This document shows positions 1-11,483 of a stretch of DNA of 64,000 nt, in pieces. Below the pieces are notes generated by a model. It searched no databases. It saw nothing but the letters and a program-made list of their open reading frames with translations, and was not told the origin of the DNA. Within the stretch, counting starts at the first letter, position 1. Each line of letters opens with the position of its first letter. Both the position numbers and the translations under genes were made by a program. The DNA is taken from the NCBI GenBank assembly GCA_023614405.1, contig CM042684.1:464885650-464949649 (forward strand), written 5' to 3'. Origin of the DNA: Avena insularis (Eukaryota; Streptophyta; Magnoliopsida; Poales; Poaceae).

Positions 1-820
1 ATTATATAAAGAATCATTCTTAGCCCTAGTAGACATTAATTCCAAACATGCTTTAATAGTTAAGTTATTTATCGACCCTCTTGCTGATAAGTCAAGCAAC
101 TCTCTGCTTTGAGTATTAAGACCATGGTAAAATAAATGGCAAATAGTTGATTCAGAATAGCCATGATTAGGAATTCTATTGATCATTCCAAAGAATCTAT
201 CCTAGGATTGTTGGTACTTTTCTCCCATGTTCTGACTAAAGTTGCCTATATTCTTTCTAGTTTCAGTTACCTTTTTAAAAGGATTAAACCTGTTTATGAA
301 TTTAACAATATATTTTTCCCAACCTTTAATGTAATGACGAGGGAGATAATATAACCAGTCTAGAGCCTTACCTTTAAGAGACCAATGAAAAAATTTAGAC
401 AAGAGAAGTCTCTTGGCAAACCTTTTGGTCCAAGTGTTGTCATAACATTGTCAAACTCTCTAATATGTCTTCCTAGGGCTTCATCTTCCCTTCCACTGAA
501 AGCTTTTTCCTACAAAATTTTAATAATTCCATCATCAAATCGATACTCTCTAACTCCAAGAATAGGAAATTTTATTGGTTGTTCAAGGAAAGCAAAGTTT
601 GGAGCACTGTATCTCTAAGAGTTTTCTCAGGTTTCTTGGGAGTTATCCTGTAAATGGACATGATTTCCATAAAACTACTCAGGTTTTCAACTTCAACCTT
701 GTATGATCTTAAAAGTTTTTTAATAATTTCATCGCGCCGTGGAATAGGCACACGCTCAAAATAATCTGGTAAATAGGTCCTACCAGAGCGTGTAGATCCT
801 TTGTGTCCTAGGGAGACCAT
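1..820 (-). pseudogene. gag of E2, N-terminal part (copy A)
   Basis: Retrotransposon capsid gene fragment. It starts at the ATG at 820 (first residues MVSLGHKGS), 52 bases downstream of the primer site as usual for gag. The first 82 codons are open to 572, then stops and a frame change follow. The capsid core typical of the Retrotrans_gag family is readable at about 402-202 in another frame: FHWSLKGKALDWLYYLP, then KFINRFNPF. The leftmost 180 bases continue it (MINRIPNHGYSES onward, better seen at 48015-47323). Gag would form the cytoplasmic virus-like particle. The gene is broken by at least two frame disruptions and one in-frame stop, so it is non-functional as read, though some breaks could be consensus errors. 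Confidence 0.8.
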
Positions 821-871
821 TTTGTAGTAGTAACACCTGAAATGTCAAGAGACAAAGATTTAGCGCTTAGA

Positions 872-889
872 TCCCCGGCAATGGCTCCA
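872..889 (-). promoter_or_regulatory. Primer-binding site of E2 (copy A), tRNA-Asp type
   Basis: On the minus strand the sequence next to the LTR reads TGGAGCCATTGCCGGGGA. The plant tRNA-Asp site used by many Athila/Sabrina-type Gypsy elements is TGGCGCCGTTGCCGGGGA, so 16 of 18 bases agree. Ten bases separate it from the LTR end at 900. Confidence 0.75.
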
Positions 890-899
890 GAAAATATCT

Positions 900-2349
900 T
901 GATGTCTGCAAGTGCATAGATCATTTGTAGCTAGTTTAGAAGTATAGATATCGATCCCACAGGGAGCCCAAAGGTAATTTATGAGTGAAGCCTCTGTCAC
1001 ACTCAAAGTTTTCATAGGTCTTTGAGTGAATTGACTGCATGTATGGAAATAAGAATGAAATTTGGATTAAACTGGATGTATTTAAATAAAACTAAAATGT
1101 AAACTTTAGTAATAAAAGGCATAAAAGTAAATAACGATTTGATTGTTTGTGGTTTTTTGCAGATGACGAAGAAGGCACGGGGAGATACAGTTCATGGTGA
1201 TAGTGACTGTCAGGTGGAAGAATGATAAGTGTAACAATTATAATCTTATAAATATATGTGTAGGTGAGGAACCCATAATTAGCCGGAACTCCTCTTGGTA
1301 GATTTCATCCCAACTTCAATAATCTTACTAGCCTGTTACCAAAACCATGGTCACTCACTAGACAATTAAGATCCTTCAGGTTTCTTAGAAATTAAGCTCC
1401 TTAGATCGTACTAATGCAATAAGGACAGTGGTTCCTCGAGATCCTCGAATCAAACTAGTTTTCCATTGATATCCCAATGTCACTCGGGGTCGCCGGTCTA
1501 CTAGCGAACAAGATCCTATCTATGTAGAACAAATCATCATGTTGTTTGGGCCCTTAATTGGACAACAAGCATTAGGAATCCCATAGATAGTCAAGCACAC
1601 ATAATATAATAATTAAAATCAATCATAAACTAATGGAAAACATATGGAGGCACATCACATATCACCAATCCCTTACATCTCCCACGCCCAAGGAACTTAC
1701 TCACACATGAGAGAACAAAGCATCATCAATATAATTAAATAAAGGGAGTTCTTCTCGATATTACCGTGGAGATCCACAATAAGAATAGAAAAGTAATCCA
1801 ACAAAATTCAAGATAGGAAGAAACAATCTCAAATCCAAATCTTGCAAGGTGAAGATCTCTCTCTTTCTCAAGTACAATTAATAGCTATGAGGATGTGTTG
1901 GCTAGGAGGTCGAAGATCGTGGAGCGAGATGAAGAACGTCTTCCCCTTCTTCTCCGGATCTCTTCTTTCTCCCTTCTAGATGGGATGGCGGCTGCTATGT
2001 TATGATTTCGCGTCTGGCCTCTTCATGAAAGTTATCCCTTTTGGTAAGATTTGAGGTGGCCGCAGTTATATGGGAACTATACAGCCGCAAAATATTCCTC
2101 GTATAGTTGCTCGTTAAAGCTTCAGATGCTCCCTTGATTGCTTCCAAAAGAGACTTGCTTGTTTTCACCGAATATTGTGTTTCTCTTGTTAAAACCTTCC
2201 GTTGATGTTCAGAACCTGAAACACACATTAAAAACCAAGTTTTCTTCACTACCTAAGTATTAGCGTTAGGTAAAGCTAGAAAACGATCAAATCCATAAGA
2301 AAACCATCAATAAAAACCATCAAAAATATGTCGAATCTCACAGCTATCA
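900..2349 (-). mobile_element. 5' LTR of E2 (copy A)
   Basis: An LTR of about 1.45 kb. On the plus strand it begins TGATGTCTGCAAG and ends AGCTATCA; on the minus strand it begins TGATAGCTGTGAG and ends GCAGACATCA, a proper TG...CA pair. The stretch 'gatcccacagggagcccaaag' near 953-973 (written here in plus orientation) is the complement of the GGCTCCCTGTGGG motif found near the U5 end of many grass Gypsy LTRs. U3 contains a decayed inverted repeat at about 2064-2110. 5-bp flank on the right: GTCCC. Confidence 0.85.
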
Positions 2350-3192
2350 GTCCCCACCATTAACTATGACACCCTTCGATTCAAAAACACTCCATACATG
2401 ATTGAGACCTCTCTCATATGAATGATCATCAGAGGGACCTGGATGCCCATGATGACCCCTATGTATTTCACGAATCTTATCGCTTGAACCTTTAACGTCG
2501 TTTCCCATTCCCTTTGCCACTTGATATACCTAGTTCATCTGAGATGATCTTTGGTATCTTCATACCTTTGTTCGATCTTGTTACCGATGAATTTATTTAC
2601 TCGTTCCCATGTCATTGCATTCCATGACCTAGTCACACTCTTGCAGGTTTCGTTAATGTAACACCACCGAGATGGCCACGTATCTATCCGCTACATGGAT
2701 TGGCAAATCTTGGTCTTGATTTTACTCCTCTACTCATCCCTTTGGAAAACCTGAGTGGCACCTATTTGATCACCCGCTATGGTCCGATACTTGACACCAT
2801 CTAAGTTTCCCTCTAGAACGGTGATTTGTATTATCTTACAGTTCTAAGGATTAGGTTGCGAGGTTTTATTTTCGTTATCATCAATGGTGAACTTTGTAAC
2901 TAGATCTGATTATGATATAACTATTGGGTGTTTGTCTATCACATCATTCAACCAATGACATGACCTCATTGTCAATTGGCATAAATTCCCATGATCTTGA
3001 AACCCTAGATAATCCACATGGCCAATGAGCTAGTTCGCTAGAGGTAACTAGAGACACGTTTTTTACATACCACATGTGTATTAATGTTTTGTATTAACAC
3101 AGTTATAGCATGGCATGAAACATATTATGAACATACAAGACATACATCAAATAAAACACTTTAATATTTGCCTCTAGGGCATATCTCCTTCA
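2350..3192 (-). mobile_element. Copia 1 5' LTR, U3-side part (copy A)
   Basis: Matches the right half of the Copia 1 3' LTR (about 36836-37684) and ends on the plus strand with GGGCATATCTCCTTCA, the complement of the TGAAGGAGATATGCCC start of this Copia LTR. It begins exactly where E2 was inserted; the left half is at 42652-43443 next to the other E2 copy. Non-coding. Confidence 0.85.
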
Positions 3193-3610
3193 CCAGGATG
3201 CCCATAATGACCCCTGTGCATTCCATGATGACACTATCATTTGAACCGTAAAACATCGAGTCCAATTCCCTTTGTTTCTTCGATACGACTTGTCCGAGAT
3301 CCGGTCATTGGTATCACATACCTTGTTCAAAATCATTAGTGACAGGTTCTATTTTACTGGTTCCCGTGATATTACATCCCCATGACCTAGTCACATGTTG
3401 CAACATTATGGATGTAATCTCACCAAGTCGGCCTTATGTATCTTACCCGTCACCTGGGTAAAAAATCCTGGTCTTGATTTATAGGGCTCAACTGTTCCTC
3501 TGGAATACCTAACATACACCTTTATAATCACTATTTTACCGAGTGACATTTGATGCAGTTAAGGCAGCCTTGGGAGACAGTGATTAATATGATCTCATGT
3601 GTCATAGGAA
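3193..3610 (-). mobile_element. Old Copia LTR fragment (copy A)
   Basis: Begins CCAGGATGCCCATAATGACC and resembles the matching part of the Copia 2 LTR near 22520-22930 (GACCCCTATGTATTCCACG, then ACACACCTTTATGATCACC). It is the right-hand remnant of the LTR into which Copia 1 inserted; the left-hand remnant is at 34328-35427. The right limit is approximate, because similarity to Copia LTRs fades after 'cctcatg/ctcatgtg' near 3600. Confidence 0.7.
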
Positions 3611-4245
3611 TGAAAACGGCAGTCACTACCAAGGTTAGCGATTGAAATTTATGGGGGCAAGAGCGAGTCGCCATCCGCGGGTTGATATTTAGGGAAGACA
3701 AATGGGTTTACTCAGGTTGGGCCCCACGTAGGGTAAAAATCTACTTCCTACTAGATTGTATTGATGGCAAGTGGATTACAAGATCGGTGAGCTCGACGGC
3801 TGATGACTGTGATATACAACACTTTTTAGCAATATAAATTGTGTCATTTTCCTATCATATCCTCCTCCATCTAACCACTGCTATGCTTAATATGCATGAT
3901 TACTTGTTTTTGTTAAATTCAATATGAGCCTTGCACATTTAGTAGTTTAGGTAGAATTTTTTCCCTATTCCTTGTCTTTGACATGTGTGTAGGTGTTGAT
4001 AATGATTATGGACAAAACAAAGGCAAAAGGAAAAATGCGAGCATAGTATGAAGGAGCTGCAGGGACCAGACTTGGCCATTTGAGAGGTTGAAAAAGTGAT
4101 TTTTTTAAAACTTCTCAAAATAAAGATCCAAGACAATAGGGTTGTAGCCCTCGATGATAAAAACTCAACGAGCCCAAGAACAGCCAGAACGGAGTTTGTA
4201 TGAAGAAATGGTGGCCAAAATACTAAAAGCATCTGCAAGTTTAAC

Positions 4246-4304
4246 GAGCAACTATACAGCCGGAGCTATATTTTTTGTCGTATAGCTCCGCCTGTATAGT
4301 TGCA
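4246..4304 (+). repeat. AACTATAC hairpin in U3 of E4 (copy A)
   Basis: An inverted repeat: left arm GCAACTATACAGCCGGAGCT, short AT-rich loop, right arm AGCTCCGCCTGTATAGTTGC. The arms pair over roughly 24 bases with one or two mismatches. It lies about 100 bases upstream of the TATA box. In copy B (52086-52140) the right arm is damaged (AGCTCCTTTGTATAG). Confidence 0.8.
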
Positions 4305-4402
4305 AAAAGGTCGGAAACGGCGGGATTTCGCCCCAGAAAAGCTCCAGAACCTTCCCTAAGTCATATAACGGTATTGGGGGAACCCTAAGGCACCCCCAAG
4401 GG

Positions 4403-4412
4403 CTATATAAAG
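4403..4412 (+). promoter_or_regulatory. TATA box of LTR E4
   Basis: CTATATAAAG in the setting GGGCTATATAAAGGAGGGAGG, followed by a purine- and then CT-rich leader. This is the usual core promoter layout of a Gypsy LTR; transcription would start about 30 bases downstream. It drives no visible gene now, because E4 is a solo LTR. Confidence 0.65.
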
Positions 4413-5947
4413 GAGGGAGGATCCAAGAGAGAGCCACCAAGCCATAGCCCTTTAGGGGCGGAGCTCTGCCGCCGCCGCCACCCATCCGATCTCCATTGTA
4501 TGAGCTCCACCTCAACCACACCTCCAAGATATAGATCTCTCTCAACACCATCACCATCAAGGCATCCAAGCAAGAAGAAGGGAAGGAGAAGGAAGACATC
4601 ACCACCACCACACATCGATCTCCATCTGCATCATCATCTCCATCTCCCTCTCTCTTGTGTTTAGTAATTGTAAGATTGAACACGGTTGTGATATCGTTAT
4701 ATATTTATATATGTTTTGCTGTTCATCCATGTGTGAGTGATTAATTCAATTCTAGGTTGAGGTATGATCTAGTGCGCTAAGTTAGAATTTATTGTGATCT
4801 AAGATGATTTTATGTGATCCTTTGGTCCGGAAGTGCCTTTTGCCTTGTGGTGACGCGCGAGAACCATGCATAGTGCACACAGTGTGACAGCCCGGTAATA
4901 AATTGGCGAATGTTTATTTATCTGAGAAATCTCTTATAGATCACACATATATTTGTCCATCTAGTACTAGTGAGACCGAAGCCTAGAAGTCCTCTCTTAT
5001 TCCATTCAATCCTACAACTACAATCTCTTTAATTCAGTTCATATTCCTGTTTACTTTCTGTCTTAGTTTATTTTGTTCTTGTTAAAAGTTCTTTGTTATT
5101 AGATACTTTAAACCTCTCTCAATTATCTCTGTTCTAGTAACTTATAGAATAGACTATTTACAAACCACGGTTTGGGTGAAACATGGCCGCATTGACAACG
5201 TGGCTGCGGGGTCGTGTTCTTTCCGTTCGACGATCTCCCATCGAGACAAACTCTTAAATATTTGCTGCTACAAGTACTGCAATAACCCTATTGTTGGTGT
5301 AGGAATCTAGTCAGCAGCGGCTAGGCACCGAGTCACTTGGATGGGGTAGCTAACGTAAGCATAACGTGTACCCTAGGGAGGCTTATATAGGGTCACCTAG
5401 CTTGGGTTGACAAGATTACAACCGAATCAATTTAGGTTTCGGAGGGTTTGACCTAATCCGAGTGGGCCTAACTAAGGTATTGGGCCTTTAGCTTCTAGTT
5501 GCCGGGCTTCATTCGAAGCCTCCTTATAGTCGCCATACCAGCTGGCTCACTCGCCATAGTCCTGGGCCAGTCGAATCTTCCCTCTAGGCATACCAGTATT
5601 GTCATATCCTAATCAGTAGTCCTCGAGCGTGTCAGGGGTTCGACGAAGGTGTCAAATTGGCAGTTGGAGTAGGCGAGTCCGTGTGCACTCCCAGTCGAAT
5701 TAGTGGCGAACTCCTCCAATGAAGGGAATAGTATGTTCTCAGTCACAGCTAGGCAAGTCGGCGAGTGCTCGAGTTGCTTCGCTTAAGCGACTAGTGTGAG
5801 CGAGTGAAGTGAGCGAGTCGAGTGATCTATTTGATTGAAGTTGGGCCGTTAGGTTTAGTCAAACTAGCTATTAGGTAATTCCTAATGGTAACCCTGGCGG
5901 AATTACCATGAGGCAACGACTATCTCAGGCCGTTTTACTTAACCCTC

Positions 5948-5957
5948 CTTATAAAAG
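5948..5957 (+). promoter_or_regulatory. TATA box upstream of the E5 gene
   Basis: TTATAAAAGG at 5949, in CCCTCCTTATAAAAGGGAGTGG, about 115 bases before the first ATG of the E5 gene (6065). Spacing and the CT-rich leader (CTCTTTCTTCTTCTTCC) fit a core promoter with a short 5' UTR. Confidence 0.6.
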
Positions 5958-6064
5958 GGAGTGGAGATATACAGTACGGATACTCCTGCACATTCCTCCA
6001 CTCTTTCTTCTTCTTCCTGAGCCACGTCCGACCTAGATTTCCAGATCAAGCGACCCCCTTTCCT

Positions 6065-9000
6065 ATGGTGCCCCCAAGGATCTCTAGGGGAAGTCCAAAT
6101 GCACCACGGTCGTGCTGCAGTCGTTCCAAGACGCCGAGATCCTTGTCAAGGGGAAATTGCGAATCCCCGTGGCCAGTGAGACCGAGCCAAAGACGCGGTC
6201 AGGGGAATTCATCCGCTTCCTTAGCCACCTAGAGCGAGGTCTGGGGTTTCCCACCTCGATCTTGTTCGGCGGTTCTATGCATACTACAATATCAAGCCCG
6301 CCAATGTGGGGCCCCATAGCATCGAGAAGCTCACCATTTTTGTCATGTTCTGCGAGTGCTACTTGGGGTGCCGGCCGTACTTTCCCCTTTGGCTGGAACT
6401 ATTCCATGGATGTGTTAGCTGTGAAGGGAAGGACGGTCCCATCTTGGCCGCGAGCGGTGTCATGTTCCAACTAAATCCCAATGCCAAATTTCTGAAGCTG
6501 ATGTTTCCAAACAAGGCAGTGAATGAATGGAAGAAATTCTGGTTTTACGTGAAGGAGTCCACCACCGCAGAGAGGTGGCACTCCCGACATACACCACGGA
6601 GCGAAGAGAGCCATCGAGGTTATTGGCGAAGAAGCTCTCCGAGGAGCAGAAGATGTCCATGGAGGATATGTGCTCTTGGATCACGAAGCTAGAGGACGAG
6701 GGATTGGAAACCATCAACCTCTGCAACTGTTGGTTCAGGCGGCGACTGGTTCCACTGGCTACCGGAGCCCACTAGATGTACTAGTACATTGGGCCATCAG
6801 ACCTGACAAAGTTGAGCATCAAAGGGTGGGCCACGGAATATTACAATGCGGCCTTGAAGAATATCACCGACGTGAAGTACACCGACTCATCGGCAGCACT
6901 TCGCCCATACACAGGAGGAAAGCATTCGGCCCCCCAGTAATTCTTCTATGACCACTTTCGGTAATTTCATTCACTTGCGTGAGTCAAGTTACAGTCCCAG
7001 GCGCATTGGTTTCAGCTCTTCCAGGTTCTAGAGAATTGGCTTCCTCCGCTTGACGAGGAGGTCCCTGACGAGCTTCTAGACGAGGACAAAGGGGGAAATT
7101 CCGAGAGCGAGGAGGAGGTCATAGAGGAACAAGAGCCCGCCTCCGCACCATGGAAGACTCGTGGCCAGAAGCGCCATGAGGTCGAGGCCAGCCGCAACCT
7201 CGAAGAGCTCGACAGTGACATGAAGATCATTGACAAGCAAAGCTCCAGGCAAGTGCCCACTCTGACCAAGGCTGCACCAAAGACGAAACCACCGGCGAAG
7301 CCAGTGGCAATGCCAGTGGTGGTGTTTGAATCAGAGGATGAAGCCTAAGAGGTAGCGGTGGAGCTAGACATGGTGAAGGGGTGGAGGACCCGACATCGGT
7401 GATCGGGTCAGAGGCCCCAATAGTAACACAGGGGTCGGAGGCCCTAGCTATGGTGAAGGAATTAGAGACGCTAACAACGACGGGCACGTCGGTGAATAAG
7501 CCGGTGGCACCGCCCAAGCCGTGGAGTCAAGCGAGCCTGCTGGAGTCGGGGTTGACACGATCGCTCGGCCCCTTGCTGGAGAATCCCACGCATATTAGTA
7601 GGGGTCTGCGATATTTTGGCTGCCAAGTAAGAATTTTCATTTTGTTGAATTGCATGAATGCTGTAGTCGCCGGAATTTCCAATCACCGATTGTTCGATTT
7701 CACAGGGCAAGGGAAGAGAATAACACGGGCATCAGAATGAACATCCCCTCGAGCCGCGTCGAGGAGGGGTAAGATGCTTCCAAGAATAAGAAGAGCAACT
7801 CCGGTGAGGCGCTAGACCTCACCACTAAGAAGTAGAAGAAGGCCAACCTCGACCCAGCAAGCGAGGTGGAAACAAAGGGTACCGCGGGCGACATTGTCGT
7901 GTGCGCGGAAGGTGTTGCGGCCTAGGAGGTTGAAGGAGAGGACGCCGCTACAACCAAGGAGATGACAACGGTGTCCCTGTCAGTGGCGACCAAGGCTACG
8001 GTGTTTTCGTGGTTCCTTGGCGGGGCCCTCTGTGACCGCCCAAGCATAGGCGCCAGCAGTGGCTGAAGTCATCGATGGCAACATCAGGTTAATGGAAAAA
8101 GGAACCCAGGGAGTGGCGTATCCAATGCCATATATGGGGGCCATCGAGCTCTACCGCTTGCTCGGCCAAGCACTCCAGGTTTGCCCAATCCCCCAGTGCC
8201 CAGTCCCCAAGGGTCGGGTCACTGGTTAGCAGCGAGTCGACACTTACAATTTTCGTGATTCCCCAGTCCCCGAGGGTCGGGCCACTGTTTAGCAGCAAGT
8301 CGAGTCTTGTATAGTGTGTTGATCATATTCTTGTATTGCAATGGGAGTCAGACGACCGACTTGTGGAATTCGAGCGACTTCAGCATGACAACCTAAGCGA
8401 TTAGCCAGCTTCGGGCTTCTGTGAGTATGTCGCTTTGCCTTGATTGGAAATCGACTATTGAATTCAGAATCGAATTGAATGTTTTATTCTATGTGTAGGT
8501 AATCACGCCTCCGCGCTAGCCAAGGCCCGTGAGGCTTATGTGCCAGTGTCTGAGCTAGAAGCTACGAAGGTGACTGCTACCGCGGCGGAGGAGAAGGCCA
8601 AGGTGGCGCTGGCAGAGACGGAGAAGGCTAGATCCGCACTGGCGGAGGCGGAGAAGGATCACAAGGCCTCTGACTCTATTATCATGGAGTTGCAAAAATT
8701 CTCCGACCTAGAAAAATCCGTCATTGAGAACTGTCGGCGTCTCCTTGGTGAGTACCTTTTCCTCTTTGATTTTGGTCGAGTCCTCGAACGTCCGAGTCCC
8801 CAATTGACTAAATCCCTGAGTAGATCGAGTGTGTAAACACTTTGCGGATATCATAGGTCCGAGGGATCCAACAATGCATCGCTACAGAGCTAAGGACTGC
8901 ATCAAAGAGGTGCTTGACGGTGCCTTGGCATCATCGATGTGCGTGTAGGCTATCCTTCAAGATATCTCGCCCACCAAAGGTGATTCACGAGGGCTTCATC

Positions 9001-9312
9001 GAGGCATGGATGTACTTGGAGGAGGTGACCACCGTGGTCGGGTGGATGATGCACTCCATGTTTCATCGCAGGGTGACCGCTGCGCTGAGCCTTGGTCTCG
9101 CACACTTCCCGAGGACTTCGAGCTCCACGATGTTACTAGCGGGTACCCTTCCTCGACCGGAGTCATCTAGATCGCTGATGTGTTGGTGCTGAATGCAAAG
9201 GCCACCCCTTGTGCAGAGCGCCTTGGCAATGATCGACCTCCCCTACCAGAGAGTCGGGCCGCCTCGAGACAAGCAGCCGAGCACCGCGATTTACGCCGAG
9301 TGTCCGTTCTAG
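6065..9312 (+). pseudogene. Transposase_28-like ('putative gypsy type transposon') gene, decayed (copy A)
   Basis: Remnant of the plant protein family carrying the domain called 'putative gypsy type transposon'. The molecular role is not established. Readable blocks in order: the conserved domain at 6205-6560 over several frames (EFIRFLSHL, GFPTS, then GPHSIEKLTIFVMFCECYLG, PYFPLWLELFHG); a block ending PYTGGKHSAPQ near 6930 followed by a GTAATT donor-like site; an acidic block at 7022-7348 (LPPLDEEVPDELLDEDKGG, then EEEVIEEQEP) running into a stop; an Ala/Glu/Lys coiled coil at 8490-8745 (SELEATKVTATAAEEKAKV onward, heptad-like) ending at a GTGAG donor; and a C-terminal block with LPEDFELHDVTSGYPSS near 9110-9160. 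Exon-intron structure is inferred from splice-like sites. Several frameshifts and stops; non-functional as read. Confidence 0.65.
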
Positions 9313-11190
9313 TCAGCGACCGGGAAGTCGTTGACGACCTACCCCATTAACTGCTGGAAGCCCTTCGTTAGGTCCAAGGGCACGAAAGGGGCCTCTTCTT
9401 CGCCGGTAGCAGAATAGGTAGTTTGATCTGCATGATGTAAAGCAATTTGTGTCATGGCCTGCAGCCAAGAACAATGTATTTGTAAGATATTTTGGTGACT
9501 TAGTCATAATGCAAGCATTTTCTTATAATTCTAGTCGACTCGTATTGCTTCGCTGATTTCATCGCTATTTATGGTGTCGTGCATTATGCAGTTGTTTGTA
9601 TTGTGCGAGTCCCCGAGCATATTTGTTGTGGGGGTGGGGTCACGTGCGCGTGGTTAGCGGCGCCGGTGTATTTTGAAGCTGTTTAAAGTAGCTTAGGTCG
9701 ACTTTCCATGGCTTGTGGAGCCAGTCGCATGGCGACCCCAAGGGGTACTCTATACTTGGTGTTTTCCCTGAACGCGTGCGGGTTTGAGTTATCAAGTAAT
9801 GAGACAGGCACAAAGAATGACAACTATGCTCTCAAGAAGGTGCTCATAGAATAAGTGGAGACTCAACAAGGAAATGAAAAAGGTTTTGAAAAGTTTGAAA
9901 GGCTTCCAAATGCTGAAAGTATGGTAATCGTTAGCTTTGAGCTCTCATTTCCCCTATCATAAGCATCTTTAAATGGTTAATGTTAAAGTGACACAACTAA
10001 GAGGATATGCTTGACAAGTTATAAATTGAAGTCTCATGCCCCTTACTTTTAAGACCGATCCTCATGCTACTCAACTTCAGTCACAAGTAAGCTCTTGTCA
10101 TTGTAAGTATATACGTATCATAGAGAACCGCCAACGGGGTACCCCTTGCACATGATACAGGAGCTATCCCATAATCAAAATGACAAGGCGAGCAGACAAT
10201 GAGAATCTCAGTGATCTTTTTATTTACTATGTGCATAGATTTTTATTGAGGATGCTTCATAGAATGCTCATTATGGTTATGCTGCAAGTTTCCACCATGA
10301 TTAGGCATGGCTTAGGCTAGCGGCCCAGCGCTTTCCCTAACACATATACAAACTCCATGATCTTACAAGTTCCACTTTTATTTCACAATCACGGATCCAT
10401 AGGCAAAAGAACATGATATCAACGAGGTACTAAGTACCATTGCAATGTTGAAAGCGTTCCCCATGATACATGGTTCTGCTAACTTCAACTTATAAAGCGC
10501 AAGCATATACGCAACAAAGAAGGACGCAATGGTTCAGGTTTATTGAGTGCAGGAAATAAAGTGTGCCATCAAGTTCGTGAGAGCTTTACTAACTAACTTT
10601 CTCATAACAAGCAAACATTTTATTCGGAAGAAAACAAGGCATATTGAATATGCACGGAAATAGCAAATGATGCTAATAGGTAGGTATGGTGGACACTTTG
10701 GCAATATTTGGTTTTAGGGAGTTGGAAACATGAGTAAAACATACTCAGTGAAAGTGAAGGCTAGCAATAGTAAGGAGCGAAACGAGAGAGCAATAGCTGT
10801 CATAATCATGCTTGCAACAAAACAGGACTAATCATGGCATGAAAGTGATTCAAGATCCTCAAGGCAAAATAATTCATCGAGGCTTAATTGATTATTTCAG
10901 TCATATGCATGCGTGAGCATGTGCCAAGTCAATTCAAGTGAAACATTCAGAGGAGGATACCACGGTGTCATACCAAGTTATGAATAGAGTAATGCAAGCA
11001 AACATTCATAAGACATGCTACAAACTATTAGCAAGCTGAAAGTAGTCATAAGAAAGCAAGAACTACTAAGCATCCAAAGATAACATACACCCTACACGAA
11101 CAGACCAAGCATGCCCATAATGACGAGTATATGTACAAAAATGAAAACAAATAGAGTTTGTTACCAGCCTCTTACCACACCTCAAATTGT
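9313..11190. other. Non-coding tract between E5 gene and E3 ORF
   Basis: No gene recognised. To about 9750 it is the 3' region of E5. From 9750 on it looks like the long untranslated stretch that follows the env-position ORF in the minus-strand element E3: AT-balanced, no long open frame, no LTR end found. E3's 3' LTR and polypurine tract should lie here and were not seen. Confidence 0.5.
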
Positions 11191-11483
11191 CATTAATCCT
11201 CATTATTGCTCTTCACTTGTGTGGCTTGAATAATAATATGAAACCAAATCCCACTGAGGACTGCTGAACCCTGCAACAAACTCACAAAGCCAAAGAAGAA
11301 CAACAAATATTTTTGGTGTTTTCGATTTTTTAAAGCAAGAACCAAAAAGGAAGAACAAGCAAAGCACAATCTTTTTGGGTTTTTTGAATAGTTCAAACAA
11401 AGCAAAAAGGGAAAAACAAACCAAGGCAAAAAGAAGAAGCAAACAAAGAGAAACAACAGAAATATTTTTGGTATTTTTGTGTT

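Larger units (their letters stand above)
1..2349 (-). mobile_element. E2 copy A: Athila-like Gypsy element, 5' portion
   Basis: Minus-strand LTR retrotransposon cut by the window start. In reading direction it has a 5' LTR (2349 to 900), a degenerate tRNA-Asp-type primer site (889-872) and the beginning of gag (from 820). The right flank GTCCC at 2350-2354 equals the target duplication seen on both sides of the complete copy at 43444-50184, so this is the duplicate of that same insertion and not an independent one. Confidence 0.85.
3801..5313 (+). mobile_element. E4 (copy A): solo Gypsy LTR, plus strand
   Basis: Begins TGATGACTGTGATATACAAC, like the TGATAGCTGTGAG start of the E2 LTR, and ends ATCTAGTCA, giving a TG...CA unit of about 1.5 kb. 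It holds a U3 hairpin (4246-4304), a TATA box (4403-4412), an R/U5-like transcribed leader and the U5 motif CGACGATCTCCCATCGAGAC. Flanks read as one sequence when it is removed (GAGCTCGACGGC joining GGCTAGGCACC), so it is probably a solo LTR inside E5. A clean 5-bp target duplication is not evident (ACGGC against GCAGC), so the right end could be off by some bases. Confidence 0.65.
3610..9750 (+). mobile_element. E5 (copy A): plus-strand element with Transposase_28-like gene
   Basis: A plus-strand element of about 4.6 kb plus an inserted solo LTR (E4). The left part (3610-3800: GAGCGAGTCGCCATCC, then ACTCAGGTTGGGCCCCACG) and 5314-6000 resemble the leader/LTR region that precedes 'putative gypsy type transposon' genes in grasses. 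A TATA box at 5949 and the decayed gene at 6065-9312 follow. No second LTR or terminal repeat was found, so its class and both ends are uncertain. The right limit is set where the sequence changes character near 9750 (GGGGTACT followed by CTATACTTGG). Confidence 0.5.

Noticed and set aside
3610..3800. Part of the old Copia LTR
   Set aside because: The words here (GAGCGAGTCGCCATCC, TTGATGGCAAGTGGATTACAAGATC) fit the leader of E5 better and continue after E4 at 5314.
4252..4683. 143-codon minus-strand frame in LTR E4
   Set aside because: Antisense to the promoter and leader of the LTR, low complexity (Asp/Gly runs from the GAT/CAC repeats), and altered by indels in copy B.
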